Assembly: GCA_963596015.1 (NCBI GenBank) | Contig: CAVBJS010000039.1 | Location: forward strand, 1-26,164 | From: CAG-791 sp963596015 | Lineage (GTDB): Bacteria > Bacillota > Clostridia > Lachnospirales > Lachnospiraceae | Length of the DNA: 26,164 nucleotides | Direction of reading: 5' to 3' | Part shown: positions 16,142 through 24,428 of the stretch, piece after piece | How positions within the stretch are numbered: the stretch's first letter is position 1 | How the letters are laid out: each line of letters starts with the position of its first letter | Made by a program: the position numbers and the translations under genes | Notes under the pieces: model-generated | Seen by the model: the letters and a program-made list of their open reading frames with translations, nothing else | Database searches by the model: none | What the model was told of the DNA's origin: nothing

Positions 16142-17772
16142 ACACTCTTTCCAAACTCTTCCCTGGGCACTGCCGTTACCGAATCCTTGCCGTAAAAACG
16201 GGCCGTTGCCTGATTGGTATAGCTCTCCGGATCCTGCATCAATGCCATATGCATAAAGGGCCCCTGCTCACTGTTCATCTCCGGCACGATCACATCCCTC
16301 ACGCCGTCATCAGACAGTAAAGCCAACCGTTCCTGCATCTGTGCTTCGTAATCCGCCAACTGCCCGCTTCGGGCAAAGGACAGACAGGTATAATCTACCG
16401 TATTGCGGATCAGTCGACTGCGGCCAAAGACCAGCAGCACCGCAAAAGCTGCCACAAGCAGTACGGCCGCTCCTTTTTCTATCCATGCCATCTTGTCGGA
16501 GGTTGCTGTCTTGTCAGCGACTGTCTTTTCAGAGACTGCCTTCTCATTGACTGCCTCATCCGGCTTCCCTGCATTCGCTTTTTCTTTTTCCTTGCTATAG
16601 GCTTTCTCTTTTTCCTTACTATAGGCTTTTAGCTTTTCTTCCCACCTGCGGCGAAGGGCGCCGGTGATCCAGATCAAAGCCGTTGCTGTCAGTAAAAGCG
16701 TGGCAAAAAAGATGGTATCCGGCACACCGCCGGAGACTTCCACCCCTGCATAGATCCCCGGGGCATAGGTCGCACACAAAAGGATCCAACATACCATCGT
16801 CATAAGTACCGGATGGGAAAAGCTTCTCTCATACCGCTTAAGCCCCGTCGCCTTCCATGTCAACAAGACTATGAAAAGAAACAGCAGCACCAACAGCGGC
16901 GCTCCCACCATAAACTGCACCGTCCCCGTAATGCTTTGCAATGCCGACTGTGCCATCGTATACAGGATCCTGCTGCCGTGAAGACCAAAGTCACTGCCGC
17001 CCCGCACCACGTTACCCGGTGCCTTGGCACTGATGATAAAGCCGATGGCCTCTAAAAGCAGCGGCATAAGCAAAAGCATACTTCTCTTCCTGCTCTGCTT
17101 TTCCCTGCAGCCTGCTAGCAGGATAAAGAAAACCGCCGCGCCGGTCAGGGCCAGGGGCGGATATCCTGCACCGCCTAAATACGTCATTCCCAGAATAAGC
17201 CCTGCCAGAATTCCCGGTGACGGACGCTGTCCCCGTATCCACCGGATCGCACCCGCAATACAACACAGTCCCACTCCATAAGGAAAAACATAGTGGGCCA
17301 CACTGGTATACCAGAAAAGGCCGCCCCGCAGGTAAGGCATATATTGCACCGAGCCAAAGCCGATCACAAAAAATGTGATCCAAAAAAATGCCTTAGGAAG
17401 TCCCGCCTGCCGCACCAGCAGTTCATACAAAAGCACCCCGGTGCCCCCCAGAAGGAACAAAAGTGCCAGCCAGGGGACGATATGGTAGACCTTCTCTCCC
17501 CATACACTGGGCTCCAAACAAAAAAGCACGATAGAAGACCAGGTGCCCTGCCAGGAATCATAGGCGCCCCGCACCTGGGAGAGGATAGAGGCCACTGCCT
17601 CCCCAAAGCCGCCGCCTTCTCTGAACACCTGCCGCAGTCCCGCCCCGTAATGCAGGTCATCACCGGAGGCATAATCGTAAAAAGACAGCCATAAAATGGG
17701 AAACAGCGACACTATGAAACAGATGCCGGATACTATGGACAGATGGTTTAATCTCTTCTCTTTCTGTATCAT
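16129..17772 (-). CDS. Polytopic membrane protein, DUF6056/GT-C-like, putative glycosyltransferase
   Basis: A 547-residue membrane protein with about eleven hydrophobic helices. Right after the first helix comes FYDYASGDDLHYG (31-43), which matches the acidic loop-1 motif of GT-C enzymes and of the DUF6056 family; those use polyprenyl-phosphate sugars and act on the outer face of the membrane. Helices run to about residue 373. A charged low-complexity segment (about 377-428) with two AYSKEKEK units and several (A/T)VxEK units then precedes a final helix (432-450) and a 97-residue extracytoplasmic tail. It could add a side-branch sugar after flipping. SD AGAGGTAACC supports the start. Family assignment is from memory of motifs, so moderate. 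Confidence 0.7.
   Translation of the reverse strand: MIQKEKRLNHLSIVSGICFIVSLFPILWLSFYDYASGDDLHYGAGLRQVFREGGGFGEAVASILSQVRGAYDSWQGTWSSIVLFCLEPSVWGEKVYHIVPWLALLFLLGGTGVLLYELLVRQAGLPKAFFWITFFVIGFGSVQYMPYLRGGLFWYTSVAHYVFPYGVGLCCIAGAIRWIRGQRPSPGILAGLILGMTYLGGAGYPPLALTGAAVFFILLAGCREKQSRKRSMLLLMPLLLEAIGFIISAKAPGNVVRGGSDFGLHGSRILYTMAQSALQSITGTVQFMVGAPLLVLLFLFIVLLTWKATGLKRYERSFSHPVLMTMVCWILLCATYAPGIYAGVEVSGGVPDTIFFATLLLTATALIWITGALRRRWEEKLKAYSKEKEKAYSKEKEKANAGKPDEAVNEKAVSEKTVADKTATSDKMAWIEKGAAVLLVAAFAVLLVFGRSRLIRNTVDYTCLSFARSGQLADYEAQMQERLALLSDDGVRDVIVPEMNSEQGPFMHMALMQDPESYTNQATARFYGKDSVTAVPREEFGKSVSEN
16579..16626 (-). repeat. Tandem 24-nt in-frame repeat (AYSKEKEK twice)
   Basis: Two adjacent 24-nt units differing at two bases encode residues 383-390 and 391-398 of the membrane protein. 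Looser repeats of the (A/T)VxEK type continue to about 16492, making a Lys/Glu-rich cytoplasmic-type loop. Confidence 0.85.
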
Positions 17773-17802
17773 GGTTACCTCTTTTGCAGTGAAATCGTTG
17801 CC

Positions 17803-17989
17803 GTACAGCCGCCGGCCAAGGGAACGGGTGGCGGAGTGTATCCGGGTGCAGGGGCCTATCGTGGGCCTCGGTACTTAGCTCGCGTTCTCTGCGAGCTTAT
17901 GTACCGCTAGAGCCCACGAACGGAGCCGAGAGGCGTCCCCAAATCCGGATACCTCCGTCAGGACCCGCTCCCTTGGCCGGCGGCTGTAC
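17803..17989. repeat. 187-nt long palindromic element (27-bp near-perfect terminal arms, central hairpin)
   Basis: The outer arms 17803-17829 and 17963-17989 are inverted copies over 27 nt with one mismatch (they begin GTACAGCCGCCGGCCAAGGG). Further inside, GGAGTGTATCCGG pairs loosely with TCCGGATACCTCC, and GTGGGC plus GGTAC pair with GTACC and GCCCAC. At the centre AGCTCGC (17877-17883) and GCGAGCT (17891-17897) form a 7-bp stem. The element fills the 232-nt gap between the acetyltransferase and the DUF6056-like gene and contains no ORF. It looks like a miniature inverted-repeat element or a long RNA hairpin; I see no clear target duplication. Confidence 0.85.
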
Positions 17990-18004
17990 GAGTACCGGCA
18001 GTGC

Positions 18005-18526
18005 TTACCTCGCCTGTGCTTTCGGCCCCGTCATCACGGTGCCTGCCGGTATATCCCCCTTTACCACACAGCCTGCCCCGATGACGCAATGGTCACCGAT
18101 GGTGGTTCCCCGCAGGATGGTCACATTGGCACCTACCCATACATCATTGCCGATGCTGACCGGTGCAGTCACGAACTCAGGGTCTGCCTCTGTGTGCCGC
18201 TTATAATTATGATCCTGGTCAACGATCACCAGGTTATTGCCGAATTTACATCTGTCTCCGATGGTCAGGGATTCCATGGAAGTAAGGCAGCACCCGGTAT
18301 TGAAAAAGCAATGATTTCCGATGGTGATCTTACCGCCGTCGGAAACCAGCCACAGGCCGCCCCGGTTCTGATTATAGCTTCCCATGGAGATCCTGCCGCC
18401 CCGGCGGATCTCCAGATGAAGCGTATCAAAGCTCTGGATCATTCCCATGGAAAGACCGCTGCCGAAACGAAGTTTCCAAAGTGCTGCATGCAGTCCATTT
18501 TTTATATAAACCAACGGGTTTCTCAC
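18005..18526 (-). CDS. Hexapeptide-repeat O-acetyltransferase (LbH, maltose/galactoside type)
   Basis: A 173-residue left-handed beta-helix acyltransferase, expected to move acetyl from acetyl-CoA to a sugar hydroxyl. Hexapeptide repeats run from about residue 48 (ISMGSYNQN, KITIGNHCFF, SLTIGDRCKF) to the end (VSIGNDVWVGANVTILRGTTIGDHCVIGAG). The catalytic-histidine loop DQDHNY precedes the KRHTEADPEF segment. The start is GTG at 18526, seven bases after AGGAGG, overlapping the TGA of the upstream GT4 gene (GTGA), so the two are coupled. A longer frame to 18718 only reads through the upstream gene. The 187-nt palindrome begins 15 bases beyond the stop. The target sugar is unknown. Confidence 0.92.
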   Translation of the reverse strand: MRNPLVYIKNGLHAALWKLRFGSGLSMGMIQSFDTLHLEIRRGGRISMGSYNQNRGGLWLVSDGGKITIGNHCFFNTGCCLTSMESLTIGDRCKFGNNLVIVDQDHNYKRHTEADPEFVTAPVSIGNDVWVGANVTILRGTTIGDHCVIGAGCVVKGDIPAGTVMTGPKAQAR

Positions 18527-19623
18527 TTTGCGCCCTCCTGTACACCCTTTCTGACCGTCTCCTTGTAAACCCGCTCCAATACGTCCAGATGATGGGATAA
18601 GCCAAATCGCTCCTCCACGATCTGAAGGCTTTCCATGCCAGCCAGACGCCGTCTGTCCTCTTCTGTCAGCAGCAGGATCAACGCATCGGCCATAGCCTTG
18701 GTATCTCCCGGTGCACACAGAAAGCCGTTAACGCCTTCCTTTACCAGCTGGGGGATCCCGCCTGCATTGGTGGAGACGATGGGCAGTGCGTAGCCCATGG
18801 CATCCAGTATGGACATGGGCATTCCCTCATTATAGGAGGGAAGCAGGAATACGCTGCTTTCCCTAAGCGCCTTATCCTTATCCTTTCCCCGCAGCCATCC
18901 CGGAAAGACAGCTGCCTCCCGGCAGCCCTTTTCTGCCAGCAGTCTCTCAACGCCCTCCCGGTCTCCGGCACCGGCGATCACCAGACGCACATCCGGCACC
19001 TGCTGCTTTACCAGGCGCAGGATCTCCGGCATGTCATAGCCTCCCTTGCGCTGTCCGATCTCTCCTAAAAAGAGGATCTGATGACTGGTGCCGCTTTCCT
19101 CTGTGGGGGCTTCTACCGCCTGGATACTGTAATTTTCCAGGATCGTGATGCGCTCTTTAGGCACGATCTGCCCGATGCGCTCCTCCCACTCCTTGGAAAG
19201 GACCAGAAAGCGATCACACTTGCCGTAGATACGGCGCACCAGCCATCTCTTTGCCCCGGAAGCCTCTGCATAAAAGGGGCCGAATTCCGCTCCGTGAATG
19301 TGATTGACCACCGGAATCCCTGCTCTCTTACTCATCAGGATAAAGGGCATCTTCCGGTAAAAGCTGGGACCAAAGGAAGAATGGATATGTACCAGATCCG
19401 GCCTGTGACGACGCAGCAGCGCCCGGAACTGCGCATAGGCCCTAAGACCCTTGCGCAGCTTATCCATGGCGCTGCCGTCCCGATAGGATTCTATATATTC
19501 GATGCAGCAGTCCTGCTCCAGTCTGCTGTCCCGGTATCCGTTTACCACTGCCGCTATGCCGCCCTGTACGTCAGGCTGTGGCACGATCATAGCCACCGTC
19601 AGTCTTGTGTCCTTTGCTGTCAT
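18523..19623 (-). CDS. GT4 family glycosyltransferase
   Basis: A 366-residue GT-B enzyme. The N-terminal domain starts VAMIVPQPDVQGGIAAVVNG (GG loop at 21-22) and includes HIHSSFGP and NHIHGAEFG. The C-terminal Glycos_transf_1 domain has LFLGEIGQRKGGYD from residue 184, VIAGAGDREG, and SYNEGMPMSILDAMGYALPIVST. The second glutamate of the EX7E motif is aspartate here (E266/D274), a conservative change. ATG at 19623 is chosen for GGAGAG about six bases upstream; a second ATG four codons earlier and the open frame to 19686 lack a good SD. It follows the initiating transferase, so it may add the second sugar, but that is inference from order alone. Confidence 0.9.
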   Translation of the reverse strand: MTAKDTRLTVAMIVPQPDVQGGIAAVVNGYRDSRLEQDCCIEYIESYRDGSAMDKLRKGLRAYAQFRALLRRHRPDLVHIHSSFGPSFYRKMPFILMSKRAGIPVVNHIHGAEFGPFYAEASGAKRWLVRRIYGKCDRFLVLSKEWEERIGQIVPKERITILENYSIQAVEAPTEESGTSHQILFLGEIGQRKGGYDMPEILRLVKQQVPDVRLVIAGAGDREGVERLLAEKGCREAAVFPGWLRGKDKDKALRESSVFLLPSYNEGMPMSILDAMGYALPIVSTNAGGIPQLVKEGVNGFLCAPGDTKAMADALILLLTEEDRRRLAGMESLQIVEERFGLSHHLDVLERVYKETVRKGVQEGAK

Positions 19624-19675
19624 ACCTCTCTCCATCTCGCAGCTGCCTATCCTGTCATGACGCCGCCCGGTCTTG

Positions 19676-21181
19676 CTACTTGGCACCCTTTCCGAACAGC
19701 ACTACCCCCACGGTCTGCAAAAGGATCTTAAAGTCCAAAGTCAGGCTCCAGTTGTCAATGTATTCCAGATCCAGCTTTACCACATCGTCAAAATCTGTGA
19801 TCTCACTGCGGCCGCTGACCTGCCATAAGCCGGTCAGCCCCGGGGTCATGCTGATGCGGCGGCGATAATGCTCATTGTACTTCTCAAACTCCGCTTCCGT
19901 CGGCGGTCTGGTGCCTACCAGGCTCATATCACCCTTTAAGACATTTAAGAACTGCGGGAACTCGTCTAAGCTGGTCTTACGAATGAAATTACCCACCTTG
20001 GTAATGCGGGGATCATTCTCCATCTTGAACATGAAGTCGCTCATCTCATTGTACTTTTCCAGTTCCTTTTTGCGCTCCTCCGCATCCTGGTACATGGAGC
20101 GGAATTTGTAGATCTTAAAGCGGCGTCCGTTTTTGCCTACTCTGGTCTGGGAAAAGAATACAGGACCGGGAGAATCCAGCTTGATGGCCGGTGCTAAGAA
20201 AATGGTGATCAGTCCTGTCAGCACCATGCCCACAATACCGCCTAAGATATCAAAAAACCTCTTGATGATCATGCGCTTATAGCTGCTGCGGAAACGGGTA
20301 TAGGTAATGACGGAATAATCCCCGAAGGTTCCCACCTTACTGGATGCCTCGCCGATATCCGGCAGCTCCAGATTATAGTGGCAGACCACACCCATCTCTT
20401 CAAAGCCGTTGATGACGCCGTGCATCTTTTTCTGGGAGATATCCGGTGTATTGATGAAAACTTCATCAAAGGGCATCTGGGTCATGACCTCTGTCAGCTT
20501 ATGCAGGCCTTCCAGTACCGGAACGCCGTGAACCTTTTTCGCAACTGCCTTTGCCGCAGCCCCGCCTTGCTCATCATCTATTTCTACCGAAGAGGCATTG
20601 AGGGAAATGGCCCCTGCCGCATCCTTTGTATGTTCCTCTCCGATGCCGTCCGCATAGACCACGGCCACGATCTGATAGCTTACGTCCATCTTCCCAAGAA
20701 GACGATCTAAAGTACTCTCCATCTGATCTCTCTGAGCGATGACCACTACCTTGGATACCAGCAGATCATTGGAGTATACCCGGTGCAGCAGCTTTTTGAG
20801 AAGGATATGCACCGCCAGCATCAGGATCAGGTTAAAGACGAAAAACCATACAAAAACCCTTCTGGAAAGCACATAGGCCCACTGTGCAAAAAAGACAAAG
20901 AGCACAGCCACCACTACCATAAGTACATTGTACTTGAGCACCTCCATAAGCTCCCGGAAGTACCCTCGTATCATAAAGTCTCTGTTCCAGTCCACAAAAA
21001 AGCTATAGGCCGTACAAAAGAGCAGAAAGACAATGACCACCATGTAATGTAAGGTCTTATCCCCCCAGTCCCTGGTCTGTCCGAAACGCAGCTGGGTCGC
21101 TGCCGCATAAGAGATCCAAATACACAGCATATCCGCCAGCCATAAACCATATGTCTGCACTACTTTCACTTTCTGATTCAT
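19676..21181 (-). CDS. Undecaprenyl-phosphate sugar-1-phosphate transferase (initiating enzyme)
   Basis: A 501-residue PHPT of the WbaP/CpsE type that starts the repeat unit by moving a hexose-1-phosphate from a UDP-sugar to undecaprenyl phosphate. The N-terminus has four to five membrane helices (to about 130), then a soluble nucleotide-binding-like domain (140-290) with a polar insertion near 180-212. The catalytic bac_transf domain follows, with LDSPGPVFF (335-343), KFRSM (359-363), LDEFPQ (405-410), GTRPPTEAEF (423-432) and PGLTGLWQVSGRSEI (447-461). The GTRPPT and QVSGRSEITDF wording resembles glucose-1-phosphate transferases of streptococcal CpsE/WchA type more than galactose enzymes, as I recall them. 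Start: AAGGAGTAAAT before ATG, three bases after the upstream stop. Confidence 0.94.
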   Translation of the reverse strand: MNQKVKVVQTYGLWLADMLCIWISYAAATQLRFGQTRDWGDKTLHYMVVIVFLLFCTAYSFFVDWNRDFMIRGYFRELMEVLKYNVLMVVVAVLFVFFAQWAYVLSRRVFVWFFVFNLILMLAVHILLKKLLHRVYSNDLLVSKVVVIAQRDQMESTLDRLLGKMDVSYQIVAVVYADGIGEEHTKDAAGAISLNASSVEIDDEQGGAAAKAVAKKVHGVPVLEGLHKLTEVMTQMPFDEVFINTPDISQKKMHGVINGFEEMGVVCHYNLELPDIGEASSKVGTFGDYSVITYTRFRSSYKRMIIKRFFDILGGIVGMVLTGLITIFLAPAIKLDSPGPVFFSQTRVGKNGRRFKIYKFRSMYQDAEERKKELEKYNEMSDFMFKMENDPRITKVGNFIRKTSLDEFPQFLNVLKGDMSLVGTRPPTEAEFEKYNEHYRRRISMTPGLTGLWQVSGRSEITDFDDVVKLDLEYIDNWSLTLDFKILLQTVGVVLFGKGAK

Positions 21182-21183
21182 AT

Positions 21184-23421
21184 TTACTCCTTTTTGCCGC
21201 AAACTGTCTGCGACTCTTCCCCTCCGAAAATGACCGGACTATACAGTGCGATCAAAAACAACAGATAATTGCGCAGAAGATATTCCGATACCAGATGGGC
21301 CTCCACCAATGTATAGACCGTGCACAAAAGGATCATCCACAATCCCCCCCGGTCCTCTTGCTTTCCCGCTGCCAGAATCAGGGCGAACAGAACGCCCAGC
21401 AAAATTGCGCCCGGTATCACTCCATACCAGTATATCAGACGGACAAAGCCCATATCAAAGAAATTATCATTTTCCCGTCCTGAAAACCAACTCCAGGTGG
21501 AAAGAGTGCCATCGTGAAAAGTGGCATCCCACAGCGAGATGATCCTGCCGTTTAAGAGTCTGTCCGCTTTTGCCATAAAAGGAAGATCATAACCCCAGAC
21601 CGCTGCCAGCACAGAAAGCAGGAGTACAACTGCCAACACTGCTATACAAACGCCGCATAAAAACCGGGAAAGATCCATTTTCTTCGGGATCCACCTGTCT
21701 GCATGAACTATTAAAAAGAAACCAAGGATCGCTACCGTCGTCAGGGCAAAGCCTGTATTGGATCTGGTGAGCAGGTAAAGTCCCACGTTTCCTGCCAGCA
21801 GCAGTCCGTAAAATACGGGCTTTATTTTTTCTCCGTAGAGGTAAAGCCCCAGAATGGTCAGCATCAGTACCATGCAATGGAGGGCATTGGGATGTCCCAG
21901 TCCCAGACAATAGCGGGTCTCCAGTCCTCTTCCGAAGTCCTGGGTCAGAGATACCACTCCCATGACGCCGGTTAAGGATAATGCCGAAAGCACCAGACAT
22001 CCTGCTGTGGTAAACCAGAAAACATAGCCCATGACCTTGCGAATAGGCATTCCTCTGCCGGCAGCTACCAGGGCTGTCATCCGCAGGATCTCATTGCGTC
22101 CCGAGATCCGCCATGATAAAAATCCAAGCAGACAGAAGGCTGCCAGATACCATCGCTCCCGTCTGCTGTAATCCGTGCAGAAGATCCGGATCACAAAGAG
22201 CAGGAAGGTCAGCTGAAACAGCCTTCCCTCAAAAGGATTTAACAGCGCACTCTTGTCAATGATGACGATCAGCAGCTCTATGGTAATAGCCAGCCAGTAG
22301 ATCCACCGGGAAGGTACTTCCAGCTTTTGCCGAAGCCGGCCAAGAAGCCTGCCGGGACCGCTCTCTGTGATCTTTTTCTCCGCCACATCCTGTGCCCGCC
22401 CCACCAGATAGCAGGCGGTGTCATAGCACCGGTCTTTTTCTTTTTCCCGCTGGGCTTTCCTGGCCTTTTTCCATTTCTTATCGGATAAGCCCAGATCCTT
22501 CGGCAGGCTCTCCGCCTTTAAATGATTTTCTGCCAGACGTTCCAGGAGCCGGTCTTCATAGGCATCTCCTGCCTTTTCCAGATGAAATTTCCTGTAAAGG
22601 CAGAGACTCTCCCGGGTGATCAGTTCCTCATTTTGTATGCACTGCTGTGTCAGCTGCTCCTGGCTTGTGCCGATGGCGATAAGCGGTTCCTCTGTCATGG
22701 CAAAAGCCGGATAGCGGGACAGGATCTGCATATAATAATCACTGTCCACAAACCAGGTCAGGGATTCGTCATAGCGGATATTCGCCTGCTCCACGCTCTC
22801 CCTTCTTACCATTACTGCACTGGGTGCCCCAACGGAATTCTCCAGAAAGAGAGCCCGCCAGTCCCCGGCCAGTCTTTCTTTTTGTGCCTTAGGCATACAG
22901 CGGGTATAGGCTCCCGGCAGGGAGGCCGCTTTCCAGACCATCTCCCCGTCTGCTTGCAGCTGCGCTTTGTTTTCCTCTGACAGAGGCACCTGCACGCTGC
23001 CGCAAAATGCCATAGCACAGTCCGGAGCTTCCTTAAGCATGGCCGCCATTTCAGACAGACTGTCCCGGCGGGAGAACCAGTCATCGTGGTGCAAAAGCTG
23101 CAGGAAACTGCCACGGGCCATGGAGATTGCCTTATTCCAGTTAGCCACTGCCCCTGCATGCTCAGTATTTTTTATATAACGGACCTTGCCGGCAAAGTCC
23201 TGGGCCGGGGAAAAGAGCGATCCGCTACCGTCTCCTTTTCTCTCCTTCTGGGTATCTCTCCGGCAGATCTCCTCTACCGCCTTTTGTACTGCATCCGTTC
23301 CGGAATCATCGGTAATGATGATCTCAAAATCCTGATATGTCTGGCCTCTGGCAGACCAAAGAAGTCTTCGTATGCCTTCCGCATTTTCATAGGCCGGCAC
23401 ACAGATCGATATCTCAGGCAT
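21184..23421 (-). CDS. GT2 glycosyltransferase-Wzy-like polymerase fusion
   Basis: A 745-residue two-part protein. Residues 1-260 are a GT2 domain: SICVPAYENAEG (5-16), FEIIITDDSGTD (32-43), NTEHAGAVANWNKAISMARG (85-104), LLHHDDW (109-115) and the VDSDYY acceptor-side motif (225-230). A basic, helical linker (about 290-365) joins it to a membrane domain of about ten helices from 372 to 732, with GLGHPNALH at 507-515 and LTRSNTGFALT at 551-561, a pattern I associate with O-antigen-ligase/Wzy-like proteins of Gram-positive bacteria. There is a large loop at 610-655. It is the only polymerase candidate in the window. One protein would then join cytoplasmic sugar addition to outer-face polymerisation. 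The last codons lie in a hairpin repeat. Confidence 0.88.
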   Translation of the reverse strand: MPEISICVPAYENAEGIRRLLWSARGQTYQDFEIIITDDSGTDAVQKAVEEICRRDTQKERKGDGSGSLFSPAQDFAGKVRYIKNTEHAGAVANWNKAISMARGSFLQLLHHDDWFSRRDSLSEMAAMLKEAPDCAMAFCGSVQVPLSEENKAQLQADGEMVWKAASLPGAYTRCMPKAQKERLAGDWRALFLENSVGAPSAVMVRRESVEQANIRYDESLTWFVDSDYYMQILSRYPAFAMTEEPLIAIGTSQEQLTQQCIQNEELITRESLCLYRKFHLEKAGDAYEDRLLERLAENHLKAESLPKDLGLSDKKWKKARKAQREKEKDRCYDTACYLVGRAQDVAEKKITESGPGRLLGRLRQKLEVPSRWIYWLAITIELLIVIIDKSALLNPFEGRLFQLTFLLFVIRIFCTDYSRRERWYLAAFCLLGFLSWRISGRNEILRMTALVAAGRGMPIRKVMGYVFWFTTAGCLVLSALSLTGVMGVVSLTQDFGRGLETRYCLGLGHPNALHCMVLMLTILGLYLYGEKIKPVFYGLLLAGNVGLYLLTRSNTGFALTTVAILGFFLIVHADRWIPKKMDLSRFLCGVCIAVLAVVLLLSVLAAVWGYDLPFMAKADRLLNGRIISLWDATFHDGTLSTWSWFSGRENDNFFDMGFVRLIYWYGVIPGAILLGVLFALILAAGKQEDRGGLWMILLCTVYTLVEAHLVSEYLLRNYLLFLIALYSPVIFGGEESQTVCGKKE
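21196..21214 (-). promoter_or_regulatory. Hairpin-SD module upstream of the initiating transferase
   Basis: On the minus strand GTCGCAGACAGTTTGCGGC, then A and 13 nt including AAGGAG, then the ATG at 21181. It aligns with the hairpins at 25364-25382 and 10820-10838, but here it also encodes the C-terminal residues SQTVCGKKE of the upstream polymerase fusion. Confidence 0.72.
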
Positions 23422-23425
23422 TTCT

Positions 23426-24418
23426 TTAACCCTTTCCTGTACACATGCGCCCTGCTTTTCGAAGGGCTTTCAGGCACAGCTGCTGATAATGCTGTTTTCT
23501 GGCCAATGCCAGCACCTCCGGATCCTGCGCTCCCCAGGGCTGCGTTCTAGTCCGGGGCCAGGTATACCGGGCCAGCTTCTCCCGGCATTGCTCGGCACTG
23601 TACGTTTTGCCGTCCCTGTCCATGTAAGTGAAGATCGAGTAAATGTTCTGCTCCGACGCCCAGTAGCCATCGGAAACATTGTGCCTGGCCCAGTACATGG
23701 GCGCGATGGCTTTTCGCAGGGTGGTGCTGGTATAGGCAGGGAAAAAAGCAAAGGAGGAATTGGAGACAATGAGATAGCGGGCATTCTTCACCGTCACATA
23801 GTCTCCCGCCGGATCAAAATGGTATGCCGGAATGCCGGGTAAAAGGCGATTAGCCGCCGTCACATCATCCGTCACGATCATAAAACGCATGGCCGGATTT
23901 TCCCTTCGCATCCACGCCATGGCATCCTTCCAGTACTTTTTGCGCAAAAAAAGGGCCGGATCCTCTGCGTACTCTCCCCCTCTTATATTCAGGATACACA
24001 GATCGTCTGCTGTATAAGCTGCAAAGTCCGCCGCCGGCTTTACCTGCAGCCACTGCCGGATCTCCTCCCGGTGCTTTTCAAAATAGGACTCGTCCTGCAG
24101 ATTTCCATAGAGCAGGGTATCCTCCGGCACCTGCCAAAGCCCGGGATCCGCCCCGGCCACATAGCAGCCGTGTACCATATCATGGGGAGAATTTTTGACA
24201 TAAATGCGTTTTTCTGCCTCCTGATAGCGGTGCATGGCAGCCGCTTCCTCCGGTGTCAGCTTCTTTCCTAAGTCGATCTCTAAAAAGTCTGCCTGCAGAT
24301 ATTCCCCGCCAAAGGTGGCAAAGGTGGTATTGCGTTCTGCCGCCAGGCATCTGGCGCTCACATAACAGAAAAGCCGGTTGCCCAACCCCTGTCCTTTCAG
24401 AAATTCCGTTCCTATCAT
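23426..24418 (-). CDS. GT11-like glycosyltransferase, putative fucosyltransferase
   Basis: A 330-residue soluble protein with the GT11 order of motifs in diverged form: GQGLGNRLFCYV at 9-20, NIRGGEY at 144-150 in place of HIRRGDY, FMIVTDD at 179-185, and SNSSFAFFPAYTS at 219-231 where GT11 has (A)NSSFSWWAA. The histidine and the second arginine of the donor motif are changed to Asn and Gly, so either the donor differs or the site is altered. It starts with AAGAAGGTAACT before ATG at 24418; the longer frame to 24463 would run back through the end of the GT17 gene. It is followed after four bases by the GT2-Wzy fusion. Confidence 0.75.
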   Translation of the reverse strand: MIGTEFLKGQGLGNRLFCYVSARCLAAERNTTFATFGGEYLQADFLEIDLGKKLTPEEAAAMHRYQEAEKRIYVKNSPHDMVHGCYVAGADPGLWQVPEDTLLYGNLQDESYFEKHREEIRQWLQVKPAADFAAYTADDLCILNIRGGEYAEDPALFLRKKYWKDAMAWMRRENPAMRFMIVTDDVTAANRLLPGIPAYHFDPAGDYVTVKNARYLIVSNSSFAFFPAYTSTTLRKAIAPMYWARHNVSDGYWASEQNIYSIFTYMDRDGKTYSAEQCREKLARYTWPRTRTQPWGAQDPEVLALARKQHYQQLCLKALRKAGRMCTGKG

Positions 24419-24428
24419 AGTTACCTTC

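Noticed and set aside
15139..16320. Long plus-strand open frame of about 390 codons
   Set aside because: It is antisense to two well-supported genes (a GT2 and the DUF6056-like protein), has no SD, and its translation shows no domain. The other long plus-strand frames (for example 279-1127, 4765-5418, 25334-26092) fail for the same reasons.
17803..17989. Insertion sequence, tRNA or rho-independent terminator at the palindrome
   Set aside because: There is no transposase frame, no clear target duplication, no tRNA cloverleaf signature, and no U-run after the arms on either strand. It is kept as an unexplained palindrome.
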